From Dipetalonema caudispina (taxonomy: Eukaryota > Nematoda > Chromadorea > Rhabditida > Onchocercidae): a stretch of 64,000 nucleotides of DNA. The translations under genes and the position numbers were made by a program. The stretch spans positions 1 to 64,000 of the forward strand of contig JABVXV010000128.1 in assembly GCA_013365325.1 (NCBI GenBank), in the 5' to 3' direction. The notes beneath the pieces are model-generated. The model was not told where the DNA came from and ran no database searches. It worked only from the letters and a program-made list of their open reading frames with translations. Positions 42,001 through 53,570 of the stretch are shown here, one piece after another. Position 1 is the first letter of the stretch. Each line of letters begins with the position of its first letter.

Positions 42001-43213
42001 AGAACGAGCATTATATGAAGATCCCACGCAATTCGTAAAGCTATGGGGGATTCACGTTTACAAAGACCTGGTACAAATCTATCTGCCAAAAAGAGTAAGA
42101 GTGAAAATTTTAAAGCCTGAAAACATACAAACATTATAGCTCAATGAAGTATTGAGCGTGAACTGGCACTTTGATTTAATCATCATATGAACTGGTAGCA
42201 TATCTAAATTTTGTAATTCATTCAAATTTTTGATTGTATAAATAACCTGAATTTTTCTTCGGCGAGCACAATCATATCTTCTAAAGCCATCCGATAAGCC
42301 TGAATATAAATTTGTTCTGTACACAACTCTGTTATCCAAAATTTCATGTTCAGTGAGTGTTTAACCAAGCTCTAAAACAGCAATTTCAAAACTGGTATGA
42401 CTAACCTGAATAATAATAGTCGGATGGATATTCTGATCTAAAAACTGCTGTGCTTGTGACATCACTTCACCAGCTAGTATTATAACTGAGGTCGTACCAT
42501 CACCAGTTTCCTCATCCTGTGTACGAGCTATTTCAATGATTGACTTTGCCGCTGGATGTTTTACCGTAATTTCGCGTAAAATTGCATTACCATCATTTGT
42601 AATAACTATACCTGTAAATATTTGGTACGTAAGTAAACTTTAATAATCAAAATTCCAAGATCTATATATCGGATATTGTCAAATATCAGCTGCTGCTTAC
42701 GGTCAGTCGATAAAAACACGTAAATACAGTCATAAAGAATGTGGAAATTCAATCTATTCTTTCTTTTAACTTAAACAAATATATACCTCCTGTTGGATCC
42801 ATCAGCATTTTCAGCATAGCACGTGGACCCAAACTTGTTCGAATGACATCAGCAATAGTCTGAAACATAAGAATCAAAATGTTAAATCATCTTCTTTATG
42901 GCAGTTTCTCAGCTTGACATTTTCTGTATTACAGTTTGCAAAAGATGACCCTAACTGATACCATTATGATGATAAAATAGTGCTCGAACTTGAGATACAG
43001 GAAGGCACTGAGAGGAAATATATTATTGTAATACGGCAACGTTGCGTTTGCGTGTCACGCAACTGCTAGATGATGATGATCAGAATCAATGATAATGGTA
43101 AGGGTCAATACCTTGGCAGCAGCAATATTACCAGCTTGCACCTGATGGCCACTTTCTCTAGTCGTATTTTGACCAAGTACAATAATTGGTGCTGCACCAC
43201 CTGCACGTATCAT
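39094..43213 (-). CDS. cct-3: chaperonin TRiC/CCT subunit gamma
   Basis: Third subunit of the cytosolic group II chaperonin ring that folds actin, tubulin and other proteins using ATP. Eleven exons give 542 aa, the normal family length: 43112-43213, 42787-42859, 42406-42611, 42247-42299, 41774-41960, 41267-41467, 40917-41080, 40551-40716, 39982-40098, 39549-39752, 39094-39249. All borders are canonical and the frame is continuous. Visible motifs: GQNTTRESGHQVQAGNI at the N-terminus, ITNDGNAILREI (62-73), the nucleotide-binding GDGTTS (95-100), EIDIKRYCRIEK, DNNRLARATGATIV in the apical domain, LVPGGGAIEMALAQ, ALEVIPRTLVQNCGGSTIR, and VLLLRIDDIV near the C-terminus. These match CCT gamma rather than other subunits. 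An acceptor TTTCAG at 43235-43236 lies 22 nt before the ATG, as expected for trans-splicing. It may be the second gene of an operon with the small ORF at 43498-43746. Confidence 0.98.
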
Positions 43214-43234
43214 TTTCACTGTATTTCACTGCAG

Positions 43235-43236
43235 CT
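43235..43236 (-). promoter_or_regulatory. probable spliced-leader acceptor of cct-3
   Basis: Minus-strand 'atgtttcag' ends here, 22 nt upstream of the cct-3 start codon, with no upstream coding exon. A very short leader after an acceptor is typical of trans-spliced nematode mRNAs. Confidence 0.55.
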
Positions 43237-43497
43237 GAAACATATTGATGCAAAACCAACATTTAATTTTGTCAATTTTTTACGCAAAATTCTGTTTCAA
43301 CCATGCCAAAACTCTTTTATTCTAAACTGCAATCTGTTCATGCAATACCAAAATATCCTTATATGGAAGTTTAAAACTTCCCTCACTCACAATTTCACCA
43401 ATGGTAAATATACATACACGAAAGAAAAAATTTTGGGAAATATAATCATATTTAAATCCAAGTATTCAGTTACCGAATATGTTCTCGAAAATAAAAC

Positions 43498-43746
43498 CTA
43501 GCGAAAAAGTAACTCTAGCGGAGTTTTTTTGCATGCTTGCATCACAAAGTCCCAGTTAAGATTGTCAGCAGGAATGAGTCGCTTTAATCCTGTCAGTTGT
43601 TTCTCAAAGAGGCCAAATAGGCTTATTAGCCTAGATTCATCCAGTGCCCAACACCTAATGGGAAAACGACCTCTCTTGTACAAAGGAAAAGAAGTCAAAT
43701 AGTGATTTCCACGGAAACGATTGCCCATCCTTAATTTAAGGATCAT
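43498..43746 (-). CDS. small protein, possibly mitochondrial ribosomal protein S34-like
   Basis: Open frame of 82 aa if translation starts at the first ATG (43746) after a strong acceptor (ctccttgtattttcag, ending at 43772). A longer start at 43824 would read through that polypyrimidine tract and was rejected. The composition is protein-like (Trp, Cys, Arg, Asp), unlike the chance frames nearby. The stretch KRGRFPIRCWALDESRLISL resembles the human MRPS34 segment with GRRLPVRAW and ESRLLQLLG. The similarity is short, and the rest of MRPS34 is not visible; the frame stops after LELLFR. It could be a complete small protein, or one exon of a longer gene whose first exon I could not find. It lies 285 bp upstream of cct-3 on the same strand, a spacing suggestive of an operon; mitochondrial ribosomal genes are often in nematode operons. 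The gene is fairly likely real; its identity is uncertain. Confidence 0.45.
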   Translation of the reverse strand: MILKLRMGNRFRGNHYLTSFPLYKRGRFPIRCWALDESRLISLFGLFEKQLTGLKRLIPADNLNWDFVMQACKKTPLELLFR

Positions 43747-45164
43747 TTGTGCATGAAAATCACAAATTACGCTGAAAATACAAGGAGAAAAATACCGATA
43801 GTTGTACTTGGAACAAGTGTTCATTTAAGGAGAACTTTACTGCTAAACATATGAAATTTGGGGACAATGATTCTATAGAGCATGGTTTGGCAAAAAAGTT
43901 TAGGCTGAAGCCCTGGTTTTGAAAAACTGTGACGATATTCTAGAATATGATATGATCATACCTGAATAAATGTGGGTTTTTCCACATAAATAAATGTACA
44001 CCTCTGAAAATGAAAAGTAAACTATCCTGGAAACAAAATCTAATGTGTCTTTTGGAACAAAAATTAATACCATTATTTTCAAAGAGATATGGTAACAGTA
44101 GCATACGACCCATAACGATACACCTATCTAATTAGTCCAGAAACTAGCAACAAGAAAATTATCAGAAGATTTTACTAGTTCAAAATGTAACAAAATGAAT
44201 GATTAGAGGACGTAAAATTGTTCCATGGATGACTTTCCTTGCACTAATTCCAAAATTAGGCTCAATCTCATCCATTCCTATGCCTGTATCATCATGAAAA
44301 TTCCATACAGAGTAAAGTGCCTAATCTGATCCATAAATTCGTAGCCGGAGAAACAAGCCAGACTTGTCGGGACAAACAGACCGCGAAAGAACAGGAAAAA
44401 AAAACAATCGATGACCCATCATCACTCAATTTCACAATATGGTCTTCAGTAACTACCCTTGAGACACTATGAACTTTTTTGTCTCAATGAGAAATCGGAA
44501 ATGTAGAGGAGGATGGAGGAAAAGACAGGAATAACTTCTCGGAGTAGATATTTTTGGCTGGGACAGTAGATAATCTTAAGTTTTTTTTATTTTAAAAAGG
44601 AAATCTCATACATTCCTTCACGCTTGCATAGATTTGTAATTATTAGGGTAGATAAAAAAGAAAAAAAGATAAATTGCATATTTTTTTTTTTAACAAATTC
44701 GAATTATCTAATCATTAATATGAACTTTCTTCTTTTTTTTTTTCGCAAAAATTTACAACTCCATTCACCGATAAATGGCATCACTTTCATCACCGAGAGA
44801 CGGTATAAAAGCTACCAAAATTCATATCACAGTTTGTTTTTAAAGAAAACAAATCGCCTTTATTAATCGTTGAAATCTAAAATTGCTACAACATTTTTCA
44901 TCACTTTATCGGAATAAATGATAATAATGAAGCAGTTAGCAATATTGACCATCCTCACATTTATTTATTTATTATTTCTTTTCTTCGTTTTTAAAATGCA
45001 ACAGTCTATTCTTTTGTTCGAAGATCTTAGCTTTTGCAAAGCAAAAATATGACAAATATTTTAGATTGATAAGTACATAAAGTACAAAATTTGGCGGTTT
45101 CGAATTTATATTAATCATTTTAAATTCTTATTTTCTTTGATTTCAATAGTTTTCTTTCCTAGAT

Positions 45165-45585
45165 CAATTCAATCTCAATATTTGTTCAATGATATTTTTG
45201 GCAATTTAAGACTGAAATATCTTCTTATTTCATAGGCATAGCTATACAGTGTTGTTTTCTCGTTGAATTTTGAAATTTTTCGTTCAACTTTTTGCTTAAC
45301 CTTTAGCTATAATCAATAGTGAATTTAGAATTATGATAACTAATAAAATTGAAAAGGTGACGTTTGAAAAAATTATGGCTTTCTCGATATCGCTATATTT
45401 CTATCTATACCTTATCTTTGAAGTGCTTTTACATGTGATGAATATGAAGTGCTCATGAAAACACATCTAAAGTGAGCTATAAACACAATAATTTGATTGG
45501 TTGGTAATCAATTCAACCACAAATAATTAATGAAATAATAAGATATTTCTTGGGATTAAATTTGTTAAGTAAAATATTTTTTATG
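45165..45585. repeat. diverged duplicated block, copy A
   Basis: Aligns in the same orientation with 46912-47335. Shared landmarks in order include 'tttttggcaatttaagactg' against 'tttttagcaatttagcactg', catag-catagctat against catcgacataactat, a gtga-gtttgaaaaa block, 'tgaagtgcttttacatgtga' against 'tgaaatgcttttaaatgtga', and ttggtaatcaattca against ttgataatcagttca. Divergence is substantial, so the duplication is old. No coding capacity is evident. Confidence 0.75.
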
Positions 45586-46911
45586 CTTGACGGATCTTTT
45601 AAATATCTTCAAATAATTTGCTCCCTTTTCTTTCTCTAATTTCTCCACTCCGTTAAAACATTGATCACTTATCCATAGCATATTTCAAATTGAAATTAAT
45701 TCCTCTGTTCGTTATTATTTTCATTCTAAACTTCCAGACTAATTCTTTCATTGTTTTGAATCTTTAAAAGATCTTCTATTACTTTATCGAGCATTTTAAT
45801 TTGATTTCAAAGTGCCATATTTTAGTCGAACGAAATTCTGACTTATTTTGATATGCAAATTGATTTTTTGATCACTATTGATTACCCTTTTTCCTTTATT
45901 AACAGAAAATCACTCAGTATCATTGTCTAATAAGATTGAGTTGTATTTAAAATTAATGTACATAAAATTAATTAAAAACGACAAGTTTCTTAGAAAAGTT
46001 TCTTTTTTTTTTCTCCTGAAAGTGACAAGATTTTTGTAAGATTCTCACAAAATTCAGCTTTTTTCGTTTGAAAATGATAAAGAACATTTTTTAAAGACTC
46101 CGAGTGTACTGAATTATCAATTCTGTATTCTTAAATTTATATTAAATTGATATATCGCATGAATCGAATTTCCCACAATTTGTTTGCAACTAATATTAGT
46201 GACATCCTTATCCGCTTTTTCTCAATGATCACTTAATCACTGTTTACTTCCCTAATTAAGTTCATTTTTTTATCGTATCCGTAATTTTCTGCATGTTCTT
46301 GGAAGATTTTTTTACTTTAATTGGATGTCGAACTTTACCACTCAATTAAAAAGGCCGGCTAATAAGTTATTTACTTGTTCTGTAAATAAAGTAATAAGGA
46401 ATAGTAATAAGAAATAGTGCGAATAAAGCACATTTTATGAATTACACCTTCGTCATTACTCATTTGACGAGGAGTTCTACTTTTCTTTTTTTTTTTTTTA
46501 TTTGACTATGGAAGTACATATTCTTTCGTACTTAACAATATCTCTATTAAATAATGATCATATGAATGTAGTAGCTTTATGACAGATCTTTATTAAATTT
46601 TCCTATTAAGAGGGCATACACTGATTTTAGCTAGTATTGACCAATAAGAATTCTCAGTAACCTTTCACTAATTGAAATCAGATTTTTCTAAGAAAGCAAT
46701 CTAAGATAACAAGATCCTTTTTATTTCATTCATTCATACTCATACTGCATCATTCACTCTATTTCTGAATGGAAAAATATTTTAGAAACAAGAAATTGTG
46801 TCACTTTTTTTTCAGGTGCAAAACTTTTCAACTTCTTTTAGCAATTTTAAATTTATACTTGTTGTTTCTTATTTTTTTTCCTTTCGAATAATTTTTTTTT
46901 TTTCTGTATGA

Positions 46912-47335
46912 AATTCAGTTTTGATATTTATTCAGTAGTATTTTTAGCAATTTAGCACTGAAACATATTTGTGTTTCATCGACATAACTATGCGGCGTCG
47001 CTTTCTTGCAGAATTTTGAGACTCATTTCAAATTTATTACTCATTTCGGCCAAAGTTTAGGCGAAGAACTGAACTTCATTAAGGGATAACCATAATCTAG
47101 GCTTAATAATAATAAAGTGAAGTTTGAGAAAAATTATAACTTCGTCGATCTCGCTGTATAGTTATCTGTATTTTAGATTTGAAATGCTTTTAAATGTGAT
47201 GAGTATGAGATGAACATGGAAATACATTCAAAGTGAACTGAAGGAAGGTAGTTTGGCTGGTTGATAATCAGTTCAAGCGGTATATTGATGGAATAATGAA
47301 GCATTGCTTGGAACTTAATTTGATAAGCAAAATGA
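46912..47335. repeat. diverged duplicated block, copy B
   Basis: Second copy of the block at 45165-45585, about 1.75 kb downstream in direct orientation, ending about 320 bp before the chemoreceptor start codon. It carries a 60-codon minus-strand open frame (47173-47355) that is not preserved in copy A, so I do not call it a gene. Confidence 0.75.
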
Positions 47336-47644
47336 CCGATTGATCTTTCAAACAAAACAAAAGAAGAAAAAAAAAATTATTTTCAGTCTTCGTTTCCTGC
47401 ATACAATTTATATCAAATTAATTTACCGGAATAACTTGAACATTTTATTGCTTATTTTCGCCTCTCCAAGTTGTTGTTTGCAGAAACAGTCCACAAAAAA
47501 TTTTGCACAGACAAAGCCGTCAGATCGAAGGAGGAATTTAAAGAATGAAAATTCAGAAATTCTACTGATAATTTATTTAATACGTAAACTTGTTAACTAA
47601 GATGATACCAATCCATTGAATGAATTCAGTAAGTAACATTTTCC

Positions 47645-47646
47645 AG
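47645..47646 (+). promoter_or_regulatory. probable spliced-leader/5' acceptor of the chemoreceptor gene
   Basis: The sequence cattttccag ends here, 11 nt before the ATG at 47658. This fits a trans-splice site or a 5' UTR intron end. Confidence 0.45.
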
Positions 47647-47657
47647 GGGAAAAAAAA

Positions 47658-50548
47658 ATGAAGACTCTGACATTGGTAGCAATACTTATGGTACCGTTGC
47701 TAATTCTAGGCATGTTCGGCAATTTGAACTTAATTTATGCTACTTGGAAATTCAAAGATTTGCGGAATCGGAATAGTTTATTGGTGGCAATTATAGCAGC
47801 TTTCGACCTTGTAATTTTTCTTTTGCAAATTTACCCTTGAAAAACAATAAAATCTAATTTTCACATTAGTTACAATATATAACTATAGATTTGATTCCAT
47901 AACATTCAGTTAAGCCAATAAAAATATGCCTCACAAGTATACATTTACATTTATGAATCCATCTGAAGATTACAGAACTATCCTAGCAAATAAGACTAAC
48001 AACTTAAATCTCTTTTAAGTAATCAGTTCTATCACGGATTTAATGTACAATCTGCATAAATTAATTAGAATTATTGAATAATTCTTATTTCATTACACAA
48101 TCGAAACACACATTGTAGATAAGTGAAATACATGAATGGAAGAAAGCGATCGAAATATTCCTTGATAAAGCAACTATGAAACGAGTAAATTGTTATCACT
48201 CAATCTTCTTATATTGTTACTCTTTTAATATGTCAAATGTTGCAATATTATTCCTTGCCATCGATCGTTTTATTGCCGTACGATCACCCTTCAAGTAAGT
48301 TCTCTCCAGTAAAAAACATTGTAAAGGTTGATAGTATTATTGATTATCAGAATAAAACTACCAAAAATGTTAATGATTTAATGAATTAGGTATATTATTC
48401 ATCATATTGTTCTTTAATCTTCGAAAAATTTACACATTCCTCAGTTTCGGAAGTGATCTTCAATGGCAGAATCAGAAGTACTGATACTATTTTAGATATC
48501 GAACTGTGCGAAGCACAGTTTTCATCGGTTTAGCCGTTGGTTTTGGTTTCACTTATTCGACTGTGCTTGTTATTGCTGGTTTCATCGTTGCTGATAATGA
48601 AGTATGTATCATATAAAAAGTATCAATTTCAAGAAAGATTTTAAATGGAGAAGAAATGACAATAATATTAATTCATCTAATGTTTTTTAGCTTGTAGAAC
48701 CATGTGATCAAACAATGGCCTACTCACCAGAATTAATGACAGCTTGGAACTATGTTTCTGTAAGCATAGCCGTGGCTGTTTTTATAATAAATGTTATCGA
48801 TTATCATCTACTGCGGAATGTGGTAAAACAACGTGAACTATGTATGCTTCTAATCCAGATTTATGATATTAAAATTAGAGGGCAATTATGGTAGAATATA
48901 TTGAAGTAAGCAAATGAGGACATACAATCGTTATCACTCAACTTCAAAATCCCTATGACTACGCAAATTCTTAGTGTGATTATTTGAATGTTTCTACGAT
49001 ACCATAATGATTTATCAAGTTATTCATCCCGAAATATGTGCTTTATCCATGTCCGATTAGATATCAACAGTAGGTCACCAATATGATAAATTTCAGTATT
49101 TGCAATATTCCTTAGAATAATATCACAAATTTGTGTGAAAGAGCTGACATTCTTCTTTTAACTGATCAACTTAAATGGCTAATTTTCAACAAGATGCCGT
49201 ATGGCATGACTGTTTACAATTTTCAAAAAATTGATTTCTTTAAGCAATCAGATGAAGCTTTTGTAGTAGTTAAACTTATAGGAGAAATGTCATATTTTGC
49301 TTTCTCAATTTTGAGGTATTTTGTGTTCCCTAAGTTTTATTGCTGCCAACCAACTGTCGCGAAATATTTCATTTATCAAAACTGAGATCATATATTGATA
49401 TTCACAGCAAATTCTTCTTGTAAACGAAGTAAAATTCTCATGAGAAAATAGATTCTAGAGATGTACGTAAATTAGTAAGATGCTTTTTATATCATCCATC
49501 CAAATCTCATGACTTTATTTTCCCACTTGAAAATAATTCACATAATCCAAATGTGTATCATTTCTCCACTCGAAAAAAAAAAAAGCTAAATTGTTTTTTT
49601 ACGCTAAATCTTTGGTGAACAATTGATCTTGAGTTATCAGCTGCAAAAAAAAAAGGTGCATTCCGTCAGGAGATAAAGATGGATGACTTCATGGATGCAA
49701 TGTATCATTTTCGTGTTCCGCGATCCTTAAAACAAAAAAATTCAAGGAGACATTGATCATGCATGCCTTTGTCACAATTTGTAGTAATCACTTCTACTTC
49801 ACGCAAGTGAATAGACGTAACGATCATCGTAATTTATAGGTATATGCGTGTTCATTTCTGCTTTATAATTCAGCTAAGCATGTATACTTTCACACTTGGC
49901 TATATCTCGTTGAATGGATCTTTCAGATACGATTAATTTCAACTGTAACATTGGCATACATTTTTTCAATCAGTGTAGCAGGATTTATCTTCTTTGAATC
50001 ACCTTTGACATTTGAGATTCTCGAAAATATCATCAATTTTAGCTGAACATGATTATGCAGCTTATCGACGTCAAAATCAACTTACTAATTCGATGCTGAT
50101 AACAATGGTTGCTAATTGTTCCACGTCGCTTTTATCGGCTTTTACTTTATTTGTCGTCAATTTCCTTCCTGTTTCATCAAACATTATTGTGAGTTGAATT
50201 TCTCTCGATTAAAAAATTCTGAAAAACTGAATTACAGAATTAGAAAAACATTGTTGCCTTTACAGTCTTCATTTTTAACAAAAAGTTTTTAAAGTACTTC
50301 CCAGTCAATTTTTATTACATCAGTGGTAAATACTTCTGGTCCTCAACTATTTTTAGGCTGATATATCATCCTTTTTATGCCTCTTACTACTCTTTAACTA
50401 TGGCAATAACTACTATATATTGTTTTGGCGAAGTCATGCTTACCGGAAAAAATTTCTGGAACAGCTTCACTTGATCCGTCGCAGTGCAACCGTTGAATCT
50501 ACAGGAAAGATAACAACAATTATGAAGAAGTATAGATGGTTTCATTGA
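47658..50548 (+). CDS. seven-transmembrane chemoreceptor, Srsx-like GPCR
   Basis: Predicted rhodopsin-like receptor of the nematode Srsx class, 307 aa, likely in a sensory-neuron or cell-surface membrane. Exons: 47658-47810, 48119-48294, 48496-48601, 48691-48841, 50043-50188, 50357-50548; phases join without frameshift. TM1 includes LLILGMFGNLNLIYATW. TM2 lies in the LLVAIIAAFDL stretch, followed by a loop with MKRVNCY, matching the family's conserved Cys. TM3 ends in AILFLAIDRFIAV (DRF at 100-102) followed by PFKYRTVR. TM4 is GLAVGFGFTYSTVLVIAGFI, with Cys in VEPCDQ. TM5 spans YVSVSIAVAVFIINVI, TM6 LITMVANCSTSLLSAFTLFV, and TM7 CLLLLFNYGNNYYILFW. A basic tail with ESTGKITTIMKKY follows. Intron 4 is unusually long (1.2 kb) and includes an open, hydrophobic decoy segment near 49926. 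The start at 47658 is the first ATG after an acceptor. Ligand unknown. Confidence 0.87.
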
Positions 50549-52781
50549 TGATATAGTTCGCATTAAAGACTTAAATCTCATCGACCACTTATCGTTGAAC
50601 TTTCGTACAGGATATTTTAATAAGAGTTCATGCAATTATTTTATGATATAATGCAATCATTAACAAATATCATAAATGATTATTCAAACCTATCATTCAT
50701 TAATAGTAGCAGAAACTGTAACTACCATTGTCGATATATGAGAAATATTTTCGAAGTCTTAAAATGTGAAAGAGGTTAGATGTTTAGATTGCAGTAAATC
50801 AAATTGTAGTTTTCTGATCCATTCAGATCTTATTGTATTTGTAATATTAGTGTATTTTTGCTGTTTAAATTTTCTAATTTAAAAGATCCTTAGGTAGAAA
50901 ACGAAAGATGCAAAAAAATCAAAAAGGGCGTAAAAATTGATCTGATCGATAAATATATACGAGAAATAATCCTATCAAATTATAAAGCTAACTTTAAATG
51001 AATAATTTTATAATTAATTAATGATTTTATAATTAATTAATGAATAAATAATTTGGAAGAAATTTGAAAAGATAATTTAGTCAATGTTTTGATCTTTTTC
51101 TTCGTTTTTCTATTTTATTTTGTTTTCCAATTTTTTCACCGATTATGCTTAACGTTATGCCTTTTTTGTTCTTTGATTTCATGTTATTTGCGATAGTATA
51201 TGTTTGTTTACATATAATGTCAATTTAAATTGTCACATAAAATGTAAATGCGTAAAAGAAAAAAGGAATGAATTTAAAAGAGATAATAAAATAGAATTGG
51301 ACAGCATAAATTTTCCAATGATCAAAACGAATGATCATTTATGTTTTACTCAGTTATAATGTTAGTATCATTGCAAATTATTTTTATTCAATATTTTTTA
51401 ATTAAGTTCAAATGCGTAAAAACACATATTTCAAGCACAAAGTACTTTTTTTATAATTTCCGATTATTTTTAGAGCGCTAAAGAATGCATTATTTTTTTA
51501 CTTTACCACTCTTTTCCTCACCCTTCTAAAAAAAAAGAAAAAAAAAATCAACGATAATGTTATCTTTTATTGTGGTATTTTGTTAAATATTACTGTAGCT
51601 ACTGGAAAAGTTAAAGTTTAAAAATTTTTCAACTTTAAATCTCAAAATTTTAGTAGAAAAATCTGTGAAAATTCAAAAGTACAAGAGACATTTGAATGAT
51701 GACGTTTTTCTTTTTCTTTTTGATTTCTTGAACAAATACCTATAATTGGAATATTTTAATGCACAGAAACTAAATGAAAGGATTTATTGACATATAATTT
51801 AGTCATTTTAAATGAGATAGGAATAATTAAATACTTATTCATTCTAGAATAAAGTTCTGCCTTATCTTTCATAGCAAAAGCCTTGTGAACTGCATAATAA
51901 ATAAAGAAATGAAAGTAATTCTTACCTATCCGATATCTATTTTGATAGCAAATATATTACTACAATATCGATTCTAACAAGAATTACATTAATTAAAATT
52001 TTAAGTCCTCTCAAAATATTCATAAAAAATATGCAAATTAATGGAGAGAGCAACAAAAAAAGAAACAATTTTTTTATGAACAAACATATATTACTATGCA
52101 ATATATGAATGTTTGAAAAAAAAAAAGGAATTTTAAAAAGAATTTACTTCATTGAAGACAGAGAGAGAAGTAATATTAACTGTTTACATTTGTTAGCTCG
52201 AAGAAGGCATGAAACATATGATGAACCTTTTACAATAATAATTACAAAAGTTTTAATTAATTGTAAAATTGTTGTTCTGAAATTGTTTATTATTCATTTA
52301 ACTATTCATAAAGAGTACTCTAACAATAATTTAAGATTTATTAGATAATGAATAGATGTTATGATTTTTTTGTTTCTATTCCTTGTCATATGTAAAAATT
52401 TTATCCTCACTTTTAATTATATTCAACTTTATGCTGAGATTTTTATTTTTTTGATTTTTGATTATTTTACTTTCACCGAAGAAATTTGATGATGCCAGTT
52501 TATCAACTTAATAAAATTAGAATTTAAATTTCACAATCCGATTAAATTCAGGATTTATTTTGTGCATTTTTTTACACAAAAATTCTTTATCACTCCTTAT
52601 CAAAATATTCACTTAGCAAAACTTCAAATATGTAATTCTGTACCATTGTAATCAATGCATTCATTTTTCTGTTTTCTTTTTTCTAAATAATGCTTATCTT
52701 CCAGAATTTCAGTACAAACCAATATATTATCTATTGGAATGGAACAAATGTTTTTTTTTTTTTTTTCTTTCTAACTTGCAG

Positions 52782-52868
52782 AAGTTTCAACGAACAAACA
52801 CGGAAAAAGGACAACATTTTGCTTGTTTTGACTTGAAAGATAAAGATTATTTACCGGATAACTATTGA
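52782..52868 (+). CDS. orphan candidate terminal exon
   Basis: A strong acceptor (about 16 T, then ctttctaacttgcag) is followed in phase 0 by 28 codons of protein-like composition, starting KFQRTNTEKGQHFACFDLKD and ending LPDNY-stop. This differs from the Phe/Ile/Lys-rich chance frames around it. No partner exon was found. The chemoreceptor's last exon has only a phase 2 donor-like GTATAG near its end, which would read this exon in another frame. It could be the tail of an unrecognised small-exon gene, or chance. Confidence 0.28.
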   Translation, partial: KFQRTNTEKGQHFACFDLKDKDYLPDNY

Positions 52869-53529
52869 TCGTTACGATAATAAGTTAAATTAACTGAAGA
52901 AATTCCATTAATTCTATCAATACATTTCTTGTAGCTTACAATCAACATCTGTAATCAATTTAAATTATCATTCTAACTCTTACATAAATAATTTGATCCA
53001 AAATTCATTCTATCATTTATCATTTCATATCTAGCTACCTTTCATTTTATTCAAATAGAAATTCTAAACAGAAACGAATTATACTTCATCTCAACGTGAT
53101 ATCACTAATTTAATAGTGTTTTCACCTTTTCAAATTTCTTATCAGAATAGCCTCGATATGATAAGTAATATTCAGGAAAGTTTGATAATAATGTGCTTTT
53201 ATGGATCTTTTTTTTTGAAATTAATTCAAAAATTATCACAGATGAGAATTTATGTGCATTGCAAAGTTTAAAATTACAAATTCTTGCATGAAATTTCAAT
53301 GTATCAATTGTTATTTTTTTTTAAAGAATTATAATCAGTCTTCATGCTTAAATGGCTCAGCCATACTGCAATATGTAAGCATTTGAAATTATATCATATC
53401 AATTTATTCAAAATTTCTCTGAAGTTTGGCTGAAGCATAATTGATAATATTTTTTTCAATTAGGTACTGATAAGATTAAAAACATTCCTGACATTGAATT
53501 TAAATTATAAAATGGAATTGCTGAAAGAT

Positions 53530-53570
53530 GGAGAGAGAAAGAGAGAGAGAAAGAGGGAGAGGGTGAGAAA
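53530..53570. repeat. GA-rich microsatellite
   Basis: Imperfect (GA)n / AAAGAGAG purine tract of about 40 bp. Confidence 0.85.

Larger units (their letters stand above)
43747..47657. other. intergenic region upstream of the chemoreceptor
   Basis: No convincing exon. It contains a GC-richer patch around 44330-44400, a TATA-like gtataaaag near 44805, and two diverged copies of a block of about 420 bp (45165-45585 and 46912-47335). An acceptor-like tttgcag at about 47478 precedes an open stretch up to 47600, but no start codon or donor makes it a clear exon. Confidence 0.55.

Noticed and set aside
43070..43501. 143-codon plus-strand ORF
   Set aside because: It overlaps cct-3 exon 1 and the spacer on the opposite strand; no recognisable domain and poor composition.
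44010..44082. Possible upstream exon of the MRPS34-like ORF
   Set aside because: A donor-like TCAG/GTATGA exists but its phase (1) would put a stop codon at the junction with the exon at 43771.
49131..49385. 84-codon ORF in intron 4 of the chemoreceptor
   Set aside because: No acceptor/donor pair joins it in frame with exons 4 and 5, and it matches no receptor segment.
50012..50042. Extending chemoreceptor exon 5 to the left along its open frame (ISSILA stretch)
   Set aside because: No phase 2 donor exists in exon 4 to match the AG at 50015-50016. The acceptor at 50041-50042 fits the phase 1 donor exactly.
52109..52348. 79-codon plus-strand ORF
   Set aside because: Its first half looks somewhat protein-like, but it opens in a poly-A run, has no convincing splice sites, and decays into Ile/Lys-rich sequence.
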